Source: Leptodontidium sp. MPI-SDFR-AT-0119 (Eukaryota > Ascomycota > Leotiomycetes > Helotiales > Leptodontidiaceae). Taken from it: a stretch of DNA of 64,000 bases. Position numbers and translations under genes: made by a program. The first letter of the stretch is position 1. Every line of letters begins with the position of its first letter. The DNA lies in contig JAHLEZ010000004.1 in the NCBI GenBank assembly GCA_020726505.1, forward strand, positions 3,286,001 to 3,350,000, in the 5' to 3' direction. This document shows, one piece after another, positions 11,484 to 21,764 of this stretch. The notes below the pieces were generated by a model. It made no database searches, had not been told where the DNA came from, and worked only from the letters and a program-made list of their open reading frames with translations.

Positions 11484-13856
11484 TTAAACATATAAAAAGG
11501 TTTGAAAAGACGCCTTGGGGACAAAGTGAAAGTTCTTCCGCTTCCGGTTTGGCGAAGTCTCCTGAACTGACACCTGCTTCAAGATCTCCGATCGCTCAAA
11601 ATCCACCAGCACCACATTGCTGGTCTCGGGATTCCATAGTACGTTCGATGGCCGTACATCACGATGCTCCACTCCGCAACTTAACAGCTTTGTGACTGCC
11701 CCACTCGTTTCCGCAGCCAAATCCCGTCCCATACCTAACATCAAATTCTTGCATGCATGCTCGCCTCCCCATGACATGAGCAACATGTGAACTATTCTGA
11801 CTCCAACATCTAAAAAGTAAGGGCGGATGAGAGAGATATTCCCAAGGTAAATTGGTACTGGTGCAAACTCTCCTTGAGCTTCGCAGTGCCGGTAGACTAA
11901 GCCTTCGTGCTTCAACTTGGCCTCGAATGCCGTCACAGTCCCCTTTGCAACGAAAGCGTATCCATGCGATTCCAGAGTTAATCTGAACAGAGCACCACGG
12001 GCACCCTGTTTTCCAAGTGGTTCGCATCCACTATCGGGGTCTTGGGCGAGTTGACGTGATATCTGTTTCGCTAAGGACTTTCGGCCTAAAGCATGGTGAA
12101 TGCCATCTCCATAAGCACGATGTGCCCTGACATTTGGACAAGCACCGTCCAAAGAACGTTTTCGAACAAGCCCTAGCAAGCAGGCATGTGTGCAGTATCG
12201 TTGGTAGCGGACATCGCTCTCTTCAACAACTTGTGATGATTTGATAGATCGCATTTGTCCAGTCCCAGACTGGCGCGTACGAGCCCTTTTGCTTGGTGTA
12301 TCAACCTCTGAGGTTTCGTCCGACGACCCAGACGGACTCTGTGGATTTTCGTGCAAAATAATGTTTGCAGAGCCACAGCTATTCCTTGCCTTTCGTGGCT
12401 GTCTAGGTCTTAATATGATCGGCGACCGCTCGAAAGGATGGATTTGCGCATGAAATACCGAGGGCGGAGGAGTCAAGGTCTTCTCTTCGGGGGGAATCTG
12501 TCGTAAGATTGCTTCGTGATCGATCACTGCCTTGTAGGCAGTCTCCAGCGCGTGATTTCGCCACTTTTGGCTTCGAGGCTTTGAGTCCAGTGCCATCAAG
12601 CAGAAGGTTAAGGTCTGGCTAACTGCGGTACGACACAACAAGATCTCGGCTTCGTCTTGGGCTTCGCCTTCGATGTTGGGTTCAGCGAGGTGATAGTATA
12701 GCGTATGTGGTTCATCTTCCTTGAGCTGAAGGAAAACATCGGCTTCTCCTGTAACTAATTTGCTGTACTGGAGGCCGTTCTCAATCATATAAGTATACGT
12801 CTGCGTGAGAGCTGCTGCCGTCAACCACTCAGAGTTGTACACAAACTTTTCCTCTGGATCGGTAGGTATTGTGATCCGGTTGATGACATCCTCCGGGATG
12901 TTCATAGATCCTTTGTCAGCTCGCAAAAGTCCAGCTCACAGATTGAAGACCGATAGCTTGTGAGACGGTTTGTATTCCACGATCATACACAGGCTATGTG
13001 TGCCATCTGCCTCCTTGTATACGCAAATCTGATCAGCATTTCGGGGTTTCGGATTCGAGGTTGAGGCTTGTCCTTTGCCCGAAATTCCGAGATTATGCAG
13101 ACTTTGCTGAACTTCTTCGTTGTTATCACTGAGGGTGTTTGCATGGTTCTCGAAAATGATGCCACCGCCCAAGTTGAACTCACGGCGAGCCTCTTCTACT
13201 TGCTGAAGGTGGGAGATGATGTGTGTTGTTGGTCGCTCAACGGCTAAGCGCTGATATGCCTCCAAATCCTTCTCACTTGCTAGTGGCCGGTCACAGATGT
13301 CCTGCCCAAGCTCGGTGAGATACTGGGTGGAGCTGAAAAGTTCTGCGTCTCGTGGTATATATTCGTAAGTTCTTTCGAAAAGCTGCTGCTGTAGTACTGG
13401 AAAGTCCGTCCAAGGCTTTAACAGGGTCGGGCAGGGTTTGTTCTTGGAGCTGGTAATAGAGCCCTGTGTGCTGAGGCTCTTGTCTGTCTGGATACGGAGT
13501 GGCTTCGAGAGGAATGTGTGGCAGGCACGTAGGTATTCTTCGAGTGTAGTAGGTCTTGTCCTCTCTTCCTGTTCTTCCGCGCGCCTTCGCTCCTGTTCTG
13601 CCCTCTCGTCGGCTTCCTTTCGATTTCGCTGCTCCTCCTCCGCACGTCTTCTCTCCTGTTCTGCCCGCTGTCGCTCCAGTTCTGCCCTCTCGTCTGCTTC
13701 TTGTCGATTTCGTTGCTCCTCCTCCGCACGTCTTCTTTCCTGTTCTGCCCGCTGTCGCTCCAGTTCTGCCCTCTCGTCTGCTTTTTGTCGATTTCGGCGC
13801 TCTTCCAGAAGCAACTGTTCCAGGCGCGCAAAATCCGAATCCCGTCGTGACGACAT
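11484..13856 (-). pseudogene. coiled-coil / PD-(D/E)XK-like / protein kinase fusion, one in-frame stop
   Basis: One continuous minus-strand frame of 791 codons (13856 to 11484) interrupted only by TGA at 12938-12936. Residues about 15-100 are a coiled coil made of near-identical ELERQRAEQERRRAEEEQRNR units. Next comes DQICVY...IVEYKPSHKLS, whose D(x)13-15 E-x-K spacing resembles a PD-(D/E)XK nuclease core (inference). After the stop the frame resumes at once with AGLLRADKGSMNIPEDVINR, a block I recall as contiguous in fungal homologues. The C-terminus is a kinase-like domain: GARGALF (P-loop), FVAKG (Lys), HRDVRPSNVLW (catalytic loop), VLVDFE (DFG position). The stop sits where Arg is expected (CGA to TGA). 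Without readthrough the ORFs are 306 aa (12936-13856) and an orphaned kinase half. Confidence 0.75.
13560..13800 (-). repeat. coding minisatellite in the coiled coil
   Basis: About 2.5 copies of a roughly 90-bp unit encoding (E/K)ADERAELERQRAEQERRR plus AEEEQRNR. Neighbouring units differ by only a few bases, so copy number should vary between strains. Confidence 0.85.
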
Positions 13857-14400
13857 TTTGTGGATGTGAGTTTGATATCAAATTAAAAGTATGGATGAGG
13901 TAGGAGCTCGTCATCAATTTGGCCGGCCACTCATTATTGTCCAGGCAACGGCTCCGGCGTAGGACGTCCTTTTTGGGCTACATAGGCACTAGTACTATTT
14001 AAGAGTGTATCTCTCCATCCCATTCCCAAGGATTCCAGACACTGTTAGTTTGTTTTGAAGTGCTTGGAGGATTTGATTTTATGCAAAGATATATAAAGAT
14101 CCCAGATAGTTAAACTTCAATACCTCTTTGTGCGACCAAAGCAGCGCACCTTTTCGAATCAAATGGAGCCCTTTTCATGAAGCTTCGAAACTTGGACCAC
14201 CTTTTGCAGCCCAAAAGCATTGAAGCCTAAAGTGCGCTAGGATCGTTCGGTCACCCACCAATGGCTTGCATTAGCAAATCACATGGTATTTCGAGCCCCG
14301 CCACCTTGCCAGTCCCGCAAGCAACAAGTTTGTTTCCGTAAATGGATATCCTCTCGAATGGCAAGCACGAAGCCAAACACTATCGAAGAATCTTTCTAAG
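13857..14400. other. intergenic between divergent genes
   Basis: Upstream of the minus-strand coiled-coil/kinase gene and of the decayed plus-strand gene that follows. No clear coding sequence; an ATG at 14342 opens a frame that could be the first exon of the downstream relic. Confidence 0.4.
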
Positions 14401-15408
14401 CGACAGTAATGAGTCAGTTGTCTGGTCCGACCAGCTCTGCCAACAGACGTCATCCCACCCTACGTTGAGGGACCGCGATCTCTCGATATTTTCCATCGCG
14501 CATCAAACGTCCACGATCCAGCGACATTTCGTCAAGACACATCTCTTCTCCATCTTCTTGCGCCGCACGCCCTTGCTCTCACCCCATCCATCCTATCGTA
14601 CGCTGATAGTCTATCAAAGGCGCATATTCACTCGCATTATCAAGCCCCAACCGCCCCTCGTCGGCTTCGCAGAGACAGGCACCCCTCAATTCGCAATCTT
14701 TTGTCCAGCGGAACTTGAAATACCACTCAGCCTACCTTGGCTGACGGCCTTACGTTGTACTTCATACTCCTTCTCTTGGTATAAACTTTCTGTTGTTTAC
14801 TAACATTTGCTTTCTACAGGCCGATCTGGGTGCTGATGCCGAAACGTGGCGGATCAGTCACCATTTGACCTCCAACATTTGACTCCTACGCTTTGGTTAT
14901 ACTTCACGAGTTACTACACTTCTACACACCCTCGACTCGTAAGACGTCAGGAACCGCTGGTTACCGGCTCTGCAAGCGGCATAGTCTCGGGGCCTTTCAA
15001 GCCGAAACGCTTCAACTATGGTCACAAAGATTAGGACTCAAACCACTACGGATGATGAGCTCTTGGAGGAGTGCAAGACTGAGGTATGATATTTCCAGGG
15101 CTCGCGATGCATAATAGAAGGAGACATTAAATATTTCTTAGACTGAATGCGGGGACTGCGATATATCCTGGACAACGCCGCCAAAACGTACTGAAATAAC
15201 TGCCCCAGAGGAAACTGTAGCAGTCGTCGTCGATGTTGTCAATTACCAAGGCGCAATTCGTATCTATCAAAAGGGTAGCAATAAAAGTGTCGATGCCGTG
15301 GGAATGGAAGAGGCCGGAAAGCTGGTGATCGTTCCCTGGGATAGTGATTGGTGGTTTAGGGCGTCTGGGTCTCTTCGAGTAGGGTATATCAAGAAGAAGG
15401 GTCGATAA
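14400..15408 (+). pseudogene. decayed HExxH metallopeptidase-like gene
   Basis: Pieces of one protein appear in shifting plus-strand frames. A natural-looking segment (RSLDIFHRASNVHDPATFRQ...) covers about 14470-14690 and hits TGA near 14718. IFCPAELEIPL (about 14695-14725) is in another frame. A clean 43-bp intron (GTATAA, TTTACTAAC branch, CTACAG) ends at 14819 and is followed by ADLGADAETW. VILHELLHFY (about 14893-14925) gives the zinc-protease HExxH motif, but in a shifted frame. The order CP..LP, ADG, LGADAETW, HELLH is what I would expect of fungal lysine-specific-like metallopeptidases. At least two or three frameshifts are needed to join the parts, so it is very probably non-functional. 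The last two exons may still encode a separate 110-aa product. Confidence 0.45.
15018..15408 (+). CDS. possible 110-aa protein (C-terminal exons of the relic)
   Basis: Exons 15018-15083 and 15142-15408 with a 58-bp intron (GTATGA donor, TTCTTAG acceptor) encode 110 aa starting MVTKIRTQTTTDDELL and ending YIKKKGR. The segment VAVVVDVVNYQGAIRIYQKG is beta-strand-like. No family recognised. It may be the intact tail of the decayed metallopeptidase-like gene rather than a gene of its own; the same DNA is also open in a second frame (ETLQLWSQRL). Its stop is only 17 bp from the stop of the convergent minus-strand gene. Confidence 0.4.
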
Positions 15409-15425
15409 GTAGTTGAAGGAGTTGT

Positions 15426-16515
15426 TCACATCACCCGTGGGCGTTGTATGATAAACCGACGTGTCAGTTCGTCGGAGATCGGAATCGTGATGAAAGATGA
15501 ATAATTCGCTTCGAATGTATCGGTCAACCATATCTTGCCCGGGACTTGGTCAGATATTACAACCATTCGAGCATCTTCCAATGTGAGTTCGTAGACGTCT
15601 CCAGTAAGGGAAGCTAGTGACCTGTTAGTATTGCCCTTGTACACAATGAAAGCTTCTCCTGCTTACGCCTGCCTGCCTGCACCATTGGCAATTTTTCAGT
15701 CTCTAGTTCTCCCTGTATTTCTCCTGTAGCCAATTCCTCCGTCTGCGCCATGGATGATTGTCCAGTCTCTCGTGCAGGCTCCTCGACGTACTTTCGTTTC
15801 TTTCCCTGTATAGCAACTGTGGTGTTTTCTCTTCCATTCTGAACAGCTGGTAGCTCGTCAGCTTCTTACTTGACTTCTCACTGAAATAGATCTTGCCTTT
15901 AAGAAACTCACGATATCTGGACGACCCTTTTAATGGATTTTCATCTCCCAGGGCATTTAAAATATCGTAGATCTCGGATGGCCACACAAGGGGATCTTCT
16001 GGCTCAATATGCTCAACCACGTAATCAAAGGTCTTGTTCGACATCAAATTTGCTGTCCATATGCTAGGCGCAAATGCCACTGCCCAAGAGTTCAATCCGT
16101 CCAGGTTCAAGCTACAGATGCGCTCGCATCTCTCTCGAGTCAATCTTTTCCTCCCCTTAATTGTCTTCGAATCGAGAGCAGAGTCTTGTGGTCCTTCGAA
16201 GAACAATCTCATATTTCTCGCAAATACTAGTCGGCCCTTCAGGTGAGCAGTAGTGATGAGGTCATTGATATCCAACCGAACTTGAGATACGAGTTTTCTG
16301 CCCTCCTCACAGGATGACTCTGTATTCCGTTTTTTCAGGGCTGCAACTTCGCCAGGAATGGCCACAGTAGCTTTGGAGAGCCTCAGGCTCAAATCCTCCA
16401 GAGTCTGGTATTGAATCTTTGACGGCTGTATCTTAACACTTTGAAGAGTCTCCACAAATGATTCGACTTTCTTAGTAAGTGCATCGAGTTGTGATACATA
16501 CGTACTCGTCGTCAT
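15426..16515 (-). CDS. hypothetical protein
   Basis: Three exons, 16515-15912, 15864-15667 and 15613-15426, give 329 aa. The second intron is textbook (GTAAGC donor, TACTAAC branch point, CACTAG acceptor); the first has a GTGAGT donor and a weaker TAAG acceptor. The N-terminal 60 residues are helical (LDALTKKVESFVETLQ). A basic KKRKYVEE patch near residue 230 could be a nuclear signal. The tail is hydrophobic/beta-like (RMVVISDQVPGKIWL). No family recognised. Tail-to-tail with the plus-strand gene ending at 15408. Confidence 0.55.
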
Positions 16516-17185
16516 GATGGAGCGCGTAGGTCTTCACCCGAGCTCAGCACTTAAAGTCAGAATGTGAGGATAGAATTATTTGAGGAAGCTGGGGTAAACG
16601 TGGCCTGGAGTTCCTGGTAATATGTTGCGGGGAAGTAATGTCGCCAAGCCGACGAACTTGGGTGACCAGGGGAAATACGAAGCACTTTACCAAGTCCGTA
16701 AGCGAAGTGTAACGCCAATCATATGCAGTTATTTTGGGCCCTCTGTGACAGTGGGAGGTACAAGTGGCTACATCACAGTACGATCAACAACGGATCATGC
16801 TCGCGCCTAGAATGAGTTATTCAGGAGGAGGCAATCCGTTTGGTTGATCGACTATGCACAGGACGTATATTCGTAGCTTCCTTCGACAAATTTTACGGGC
16901 TTAAGACATACTCCACTTCGATGTGCCGCTTCCACCCCGTGTTGTCTTCGATGAATGGTAGTGCATGACGCTGCACCGGCTTACACCAGAGATGAAGGGA
17001 TCAGCTTCTGAATCGGCCATCCGGCATTGGGTTCCCAAGATAGATTAGACTTATGTTGCGAAGGATGGCATGGGAACTGATGAACATAAAAAGGAACGAA
17101 TCTCCTCTCGATATTGATAACTCTTCTTCTTCAAGCAACATCTGTACCTCCATACCAAACCATCTAGAGCCTAGGCTGTCTGTCA
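16516..17185. other. divergent intergenic region
   Basis: Between the minus-strand gene starting at 16515 and the plus-strand gene at 17186. No coding signal or repeat recognised; presumed promoters. Confidence 0.4.
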
Positions 17186-17435
17186 ATGGCAACTCCGAGT
17201 CCCTGCAACTACGATTTCAACCTCCTCAAATCCGAGTCGACGCTCATTCAGTGGGTTTGCAGTGCATGCCATAGGGGGCCACATTGGTATATCTTTGATT
17301 GCAAGTATTGCGACCAGAAAGTTTGCCGGCCCTGTAGGAATAAGCTTCAGCCTGTGAAAGAGTACGTTGCTATCCCTCTTCACTTTCCATTCTCTGGACA
17401 ATGCCTAATAACAAATTTTCATTAGTATTTCTTGA
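17186..17435 (+). CDS. Cys-rich mini-protein (61 aa)
   Basis: Exons 17186-17361 and 17426-17435, with a 64-bp intron (GTACGT donor, CTAAT branch, CATTAG acceptor), encode 61 aa. The pattern WVCSACHRGPHW....CKYCDQKVCRPC gives four CxxC-type pairs, suggesting a single small zinc-binding fold. Comparable W-C-x2-C...C-x2-C-x4-C-x2-C tails are common in ascomycete orphan proteins; the minus-strand protein at 3204 has a related layout. Only 73 bp separate its stop from the next start, so the two may share one transcript with alternative splicing. Role unknown. Confidence 0.55.
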
Positions 17436-17507
17436 GTGACAGTGATATACTCTCGAGCATCACAACCTGCTTGCCTCCCCTTCTACATTGACTTTTTCGC
17501 CTTGAAC

Positions 17508-18079
17508 ATGGCTCCAACAGAGATAATTCAGAACGGCATCCCAATATCCGACCAACTTCTAGCCATACCACCGTGCGGCCCGGGTCTGTCATCACCTGAG
17601 CATAGCAGGTTGAGCTCGCAAGCTAAGAGCCCGAGTCTCTTACAGTCTGCCCAAGCTCCCACAATCGACGATCTCGAGCACCTCAATTCAAAGCTTATGA
17701 GAGCACATCTGTCTCTCATGACTGAGGAATCAAAGGATGGAGAATCGGTAGCACCTGAGCTGTAAGTCTCTAGAAATACGCAACTTCCCGTCAGCTAATG
17801 AACTACCCTCGCAGTGGGGACACGGAAATTCACTCCTCTGGAGACAATACACCCGCCATCCTGCCTTTGTTTGACGAGGAGGGATGGGACCCCATTGGCA
17901 TTTTCCAAGACTCTGACTCTGACCCGTCTCGCGATGCTCAGATGGAGGGCTTCAGTGATACGTCCATTGGCGAGGCTTCTAGCGAAATATCCTCTGACGA
18001 GGACTCCAGCGAGGCAGGCGAACAATTGATCTCCTCGATGGCTATCAATACCCAGGACCTGACCTTGCCGACAACATAA
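17508..18079 (+). CDS. acidic hypothetical protein
   Basis: Exons 17508-17761 and 17815-18079 with a 53-bp intron (GTAAGT donor, CTAATG branch, CGCAG acceptor) encode 172 aa. The second half is very acidic and Ser-rich (DSDSDPSRD, EISSDEDSSEAGE) and probably disordered. No domain recognised. It follows the Cys-rich mini-protein in the same direction. Confidence 0.5.
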
Positions 18080-18911
18080 TGCATCGTACTGCGTTGTTGC
18101 AAGCCGAGGGGGAAGGTGGGGGTTGACTGTCGTGATCATAGAAATTCGCCGGAGCCGAGTCGAAGGAATGAAGGTTTGTTTCTGATCGGGACCGGGGTAT
18201 TTTAAGAATCGGAGGGGGAATTGAGTTGATGATTTGGGATATTCGTGTGTCGATGTTTGATACCTTATAATATCACCGCAAGAGAGTATTGATCCCAAAA
18301 TCCTCCCGTATGTGATACTTTCACTCGTATTTATGCACCGAGTATACCCATCTTTGCCGTACAGCTTTTGAATATTCGGTCTTTGAATCTCTTAGTACCG
18401 TAGTCGGGGACTCCTGTCGGAGTCTTTAGAAATCCCTTCGAAGGTAAGGTGTTCCTGGTGACGAAGCTAGATCACAGCCCGAAGACTTTCTTCTCAGTGC
18501 GCCGTACTAGGCCAAAATCCTTTCGGTGATAGGGACATGATTGAGCTCCTTCACAATGGTGCACGAGGCGTCATTTGCAATGGAACTCACTTCCTTGCGA
18601 ACAAAGAAGGAGCTCCCTTACGGCTAGGGAACCGTAGAGCCCCACGGCATAAAGCGGTGAGGGCAACGTCAACACCATCTGTCAAGAAGATTCGGCCAGG
18701 CCAGGGCTAGTATTCAAGAACACGGAGGTGTTTTGAACCCGTACCGGTCGAGTCACATCTGGTCCACAACAAATTCTGTGTGGTAGAAGACACGAGTAAT
18801 CTAGTCCCTTTCTAGACACCGCTGATACAAGACATCAGGAGCGCAGAAGAAGCGAAAGAGAGCAATTCTCGAACACTATAATCCATCGACCCACTATAAT
18901 AAAAGGTTTTG

Positions 18912-19170
18912 GGAATGTGTAAACACAAATCAGTGTCTTGCGAACGCCTTTGGCACAACGCAGAGTCCCCGAATGTATCAACACAAAACCAGTGTCTTTG
19001 CGACGCCCTTTGACACAACGCAAAGTCCCTGATTAATCCCCCAAGTAGTTCTCGCCGACGCCCTTTGGCACAAGGTAAGAGTACTCAGAAGATCTCCCAA
19101 ACATGGCTTGCAGATCTAATCAAGCATTCTATTACCGACGCCCTTTGGCACAAGGTTCAAGAGTACTCGA
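18912..19170. repeat. diverged direct repeats with CGACGCCCTTTGGCACAA core
   Basis: Two tandem copies of a unit of about 60 bp (from 18912 and 18971; AACACAAA(T/A)CAGTGTCTT...GCACAACGCA(G/A)AGTCCC), then two more copies of the core followed by GGT and AAGAGTACTC (19056 and 19136). The copies differ mainly by transitions, as expected of RIP or old duplication. Confidence 0.75.
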
Positions 19171-19946
19171 TCAAATCACATCCAAAAAAAGGCACACCAA
19201 GTCAACTTTCGTCATCGCAAATGCCCTTGGGCGAAAAGCTCCGACTTAATCAACTCGGACTCCCACAATTTGCCCCCCTTGACGAAGACTCATCAAATAT
19301 CATCAAGTCTATAAGTGACAATTCAACCACCAAGTTCAGCTAGCTTCACGGACGTAGAGTATCACCTCACAGTTAATTCCGATCCACCGATTCAACCACG
19401 CCTGCTAGGTCTGGGCCCCCACTAAAACAAGTTCTCCCCAGACGGGCACCGCCTTAGCGTATGCGAATCTATTCGAGATCGTCAAACTTGCCAGTATGCT
19501 TCCAACCATGTGTGCAACGCAACCTGAGTGCTAGCAGGAGATACGAATGTCCCACGAATGGAACACACGAAAAGTCGGACCTCTCCAAGAATGGTAAAGC
19601 GGGCTGGTTACCGAAGGGGATGCTCAACAATGGAACTCAACCCTGTAAACGCAAAAGAGCTGAAGCTCGATCACGGCGTACTAGAGACCAGGCTCATACG
19701 TACTAGCGATTGAATGCAACTTCCTGCACACAGCAGCGTCCCGCCTCAATCAAAGATCCCCAACTGCCCATAGTACCTTCTTTTCCCAGCTAGCATGCCA
19801 TTCTCATACTTCTTAGCCCGCAATTCTCTTTGTAGCCAACAACCTGTAGAGTTCCCCTCTAGCATGCCAAGTTCATGCTTTGAAGATGAAAAGTACCAAA
19901 GGCAACCCCTTCACACTACTCTCGCACAAATTCTGATAGCGGTCGA

Positions 19947-20258
19947 GGGTCTTATGTCCTGATAGCCAGACTCCGATCAGGAGAGAGTACTCAACAGCAA
20001 GATGATTGTAAGGCAACCCCCATTACCGTAGATGAACTTGACAGTCCTCACATGTCTCAAGACCTCGGCTCTTAATCTATTATGTTGCCCCCTAGCGGAC
20101 TTGGGTCTTACGTCCCGATAGCTAGACCTAAGTCTAAAAGACGAGTACTCAACAGCCAGAAGATCACAGGTAACCCCCGAAACCTTTTGATCAACTGGAC
20201 AGTCCTCACCCATCTCAAGATCTCGGTCCTACCATCAGCAGCCCCCCACACCTGTATG
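19947..20258. repeat. tandem duplication, about 156-bp unit
   Basis: Copy 1 from about 19947 and copy 2 from about 20103 share GGGTCTTA(T/C)GTCC(T/C)GATAGC, GAGTACTCAACAGC, GTAA(..)CCCCC, GACAGTCCTCAC and TCTCAAGA(C/T)CTCGG in the same order, with many substitutions between. Confidence 0.75.
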
Positions 20259-20578
20259 TATTAGAATGTTAGCGAATGTCGTTGTGAATGAAGGACGGAT
20301 GTAGGAGGGATGGGGAATGTTGTCTCAGTCATGCGCGAAAGCTATCGATAGAGCTCTGCTAAAGTGGCCGTGAGTCGATGGTGTTGGCGGTGGTGGTGAT
20401 TAGCGAATGCCCGAGGGTGATCTGAGGAAGGTTAACTTCATCTGAGAGAGTGAAGGAGGAGAACCACATATAGTAATATGATTGGTAGGGATAGAAACTA
20501 TCTGAATGAAAGTGATGATAGTGACTTTGAGTATAGGCGAAGGTGATCTGAAGGTTAGCTTGAGTGGAGAGGGGTGAT

Positions 20579-20860
20579 ACTTCCTAACAGGCCGCAACCA
20601 TGAGAGATGTTGAAGTCGAAATGGCGAAGGCGAAGTCAACGTCATTGGAGATGAGATGAACTCTAAGATAGTTAGCCTGGTTAGAGTAAGAGAGAGAGGT
20701 TACTTCCCAACGAGTCGTAGTCATGAGAGATATTGAAGTTGAAATGGCAAAGCCAAAGTTGTTAGAGGTGAGATGAACCCTAAGTTGGTCAGCCTGATCT
20801 GAGGTAGAGGACGATGGTAGAACTTCCCAACAGATCACGGCCATGAAAGAAGGTGTAGAA
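20579..20860. repeat. tandem repeats, about 120-bp unit
   Basis: Starts at 20579, 20702 and 20821 (third partial). Shared blocks are ACTTCC(C/T)AAC, CATGAGAGAT(G/A)TTGAAGT(C/T)GAAATGGC and GAGATGAAC(T/C)CTAAG. On the minus strand the unit reads as about 41 residues (WEV, ADQLRVHLTSN), but no start or splice context supports a gene. Confidence 0.75.
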
Positions 20861-21739
20861 GAAATCAATCATAACAAATGTAGCCTGCTTCCAGCAAAGC
20901 TTGATGACTTGGACCTAAATAGAAGTGAAAGCATTTGGTCAAGATGAAGAGATGGACGAAGTACTTAGGCATGTTTGAAGTTCACTTTCTCAGTCCTCTC
21001 GAGACACTCGCAAAGTTGAAATAGCTGCACACGAGGCAGTTCGCAAGAATGGAGCTTCGTGGAAGGTGATGGAGCGAAACCGTGATAAGATTGTTGGATG
21101 ATGGAGCCTGGAGTAGAGTTAGCTTGAACTTGACGAAGAAGAGAAGGTAGAACTTACTTGGAGTTGTGGAAGGCGAAGATGTTGAAGGCGAAGTTGGGAA
21201 GTTGGAGATCGCGTGGCTGGCGAATATTTGATGTTGGCGACGATGGAAAGAAGAAAGGAACAATAAAGGTGCAGTAGAAGTAGGTGTTGAAGTTGTTGAA
21301 GTTGAGAGCTGGCGGCGACGAGATCGAGTGGTTGTTGTTGTAAAAGAAGAAAAGGTTGTGGGGAGCGGGGGCGGGGAGGATATATATATAGGCCTAGGGG
21401 CGAGCGGTCCGAAGGCGGTGAGTCAAGTTAAGGCTGAATCTGTGGAATAGCAAACAACCACAACTCCCCAAAATGAAGATATACTCAACTCGGGGGAAAT
21501 TCGTAACATTCGGACACATCACTGGTATTTCTCAACACATTGAAATAAATAAATAAAAGACGGCCAAACCTACCTTACTAAGGCGGATCTTTTAGTCTAG
21601 CTCTCGAATTTTTCTAATATAGGGGTTTAAAGTTATATAACCTGTAAGTAACTACTTGTCGAGATGTTGATTTGCGGTTGCCCCTCGGTTGTGATATGGC
21701 CTGTGTCGCGCTCGAAGCGAGGCCCCCCCACAGTGGCTG

Positions 21740-21764
21740 AATGTTTGACGAATCGTCAAACATT
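21740..21764. repeat. 12-bp inverted repeat, 1-nt centre
   Basis: AATGTTTGACGA at 21740-21751, an A, then TCGTCAAACATT at 21753-21764. The DNA next to it (TTCACGTGAATCGTCACGT) is again partly self-complementary. With CAGTGGCTG just before, it looks like one end of a DNA transposon; I found no partner end in the window. Confidence 0.85.

Noticed and set aside
12936..12938. Programmed stop-codon readthrough of TGA
   Set aside because: The context TGA-GCT is not the known efficient TGA-CTA readthrough motif; a mutated Arg codon explains it more simply.
13418..13917. Long ORFs in other frames and on the opposite strand of the coiled-coil repeat
   Set aside because: They are shadows of the repetitive coding minisatellite, with Arg/Ser-rich low-complexity translations.
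18900..19170. CRISPR-like array because of repeated cores
   Set aside because: Units are diverged, partly tandem and unevenly spaced in a eukaryotic context; there are no Cas genes.
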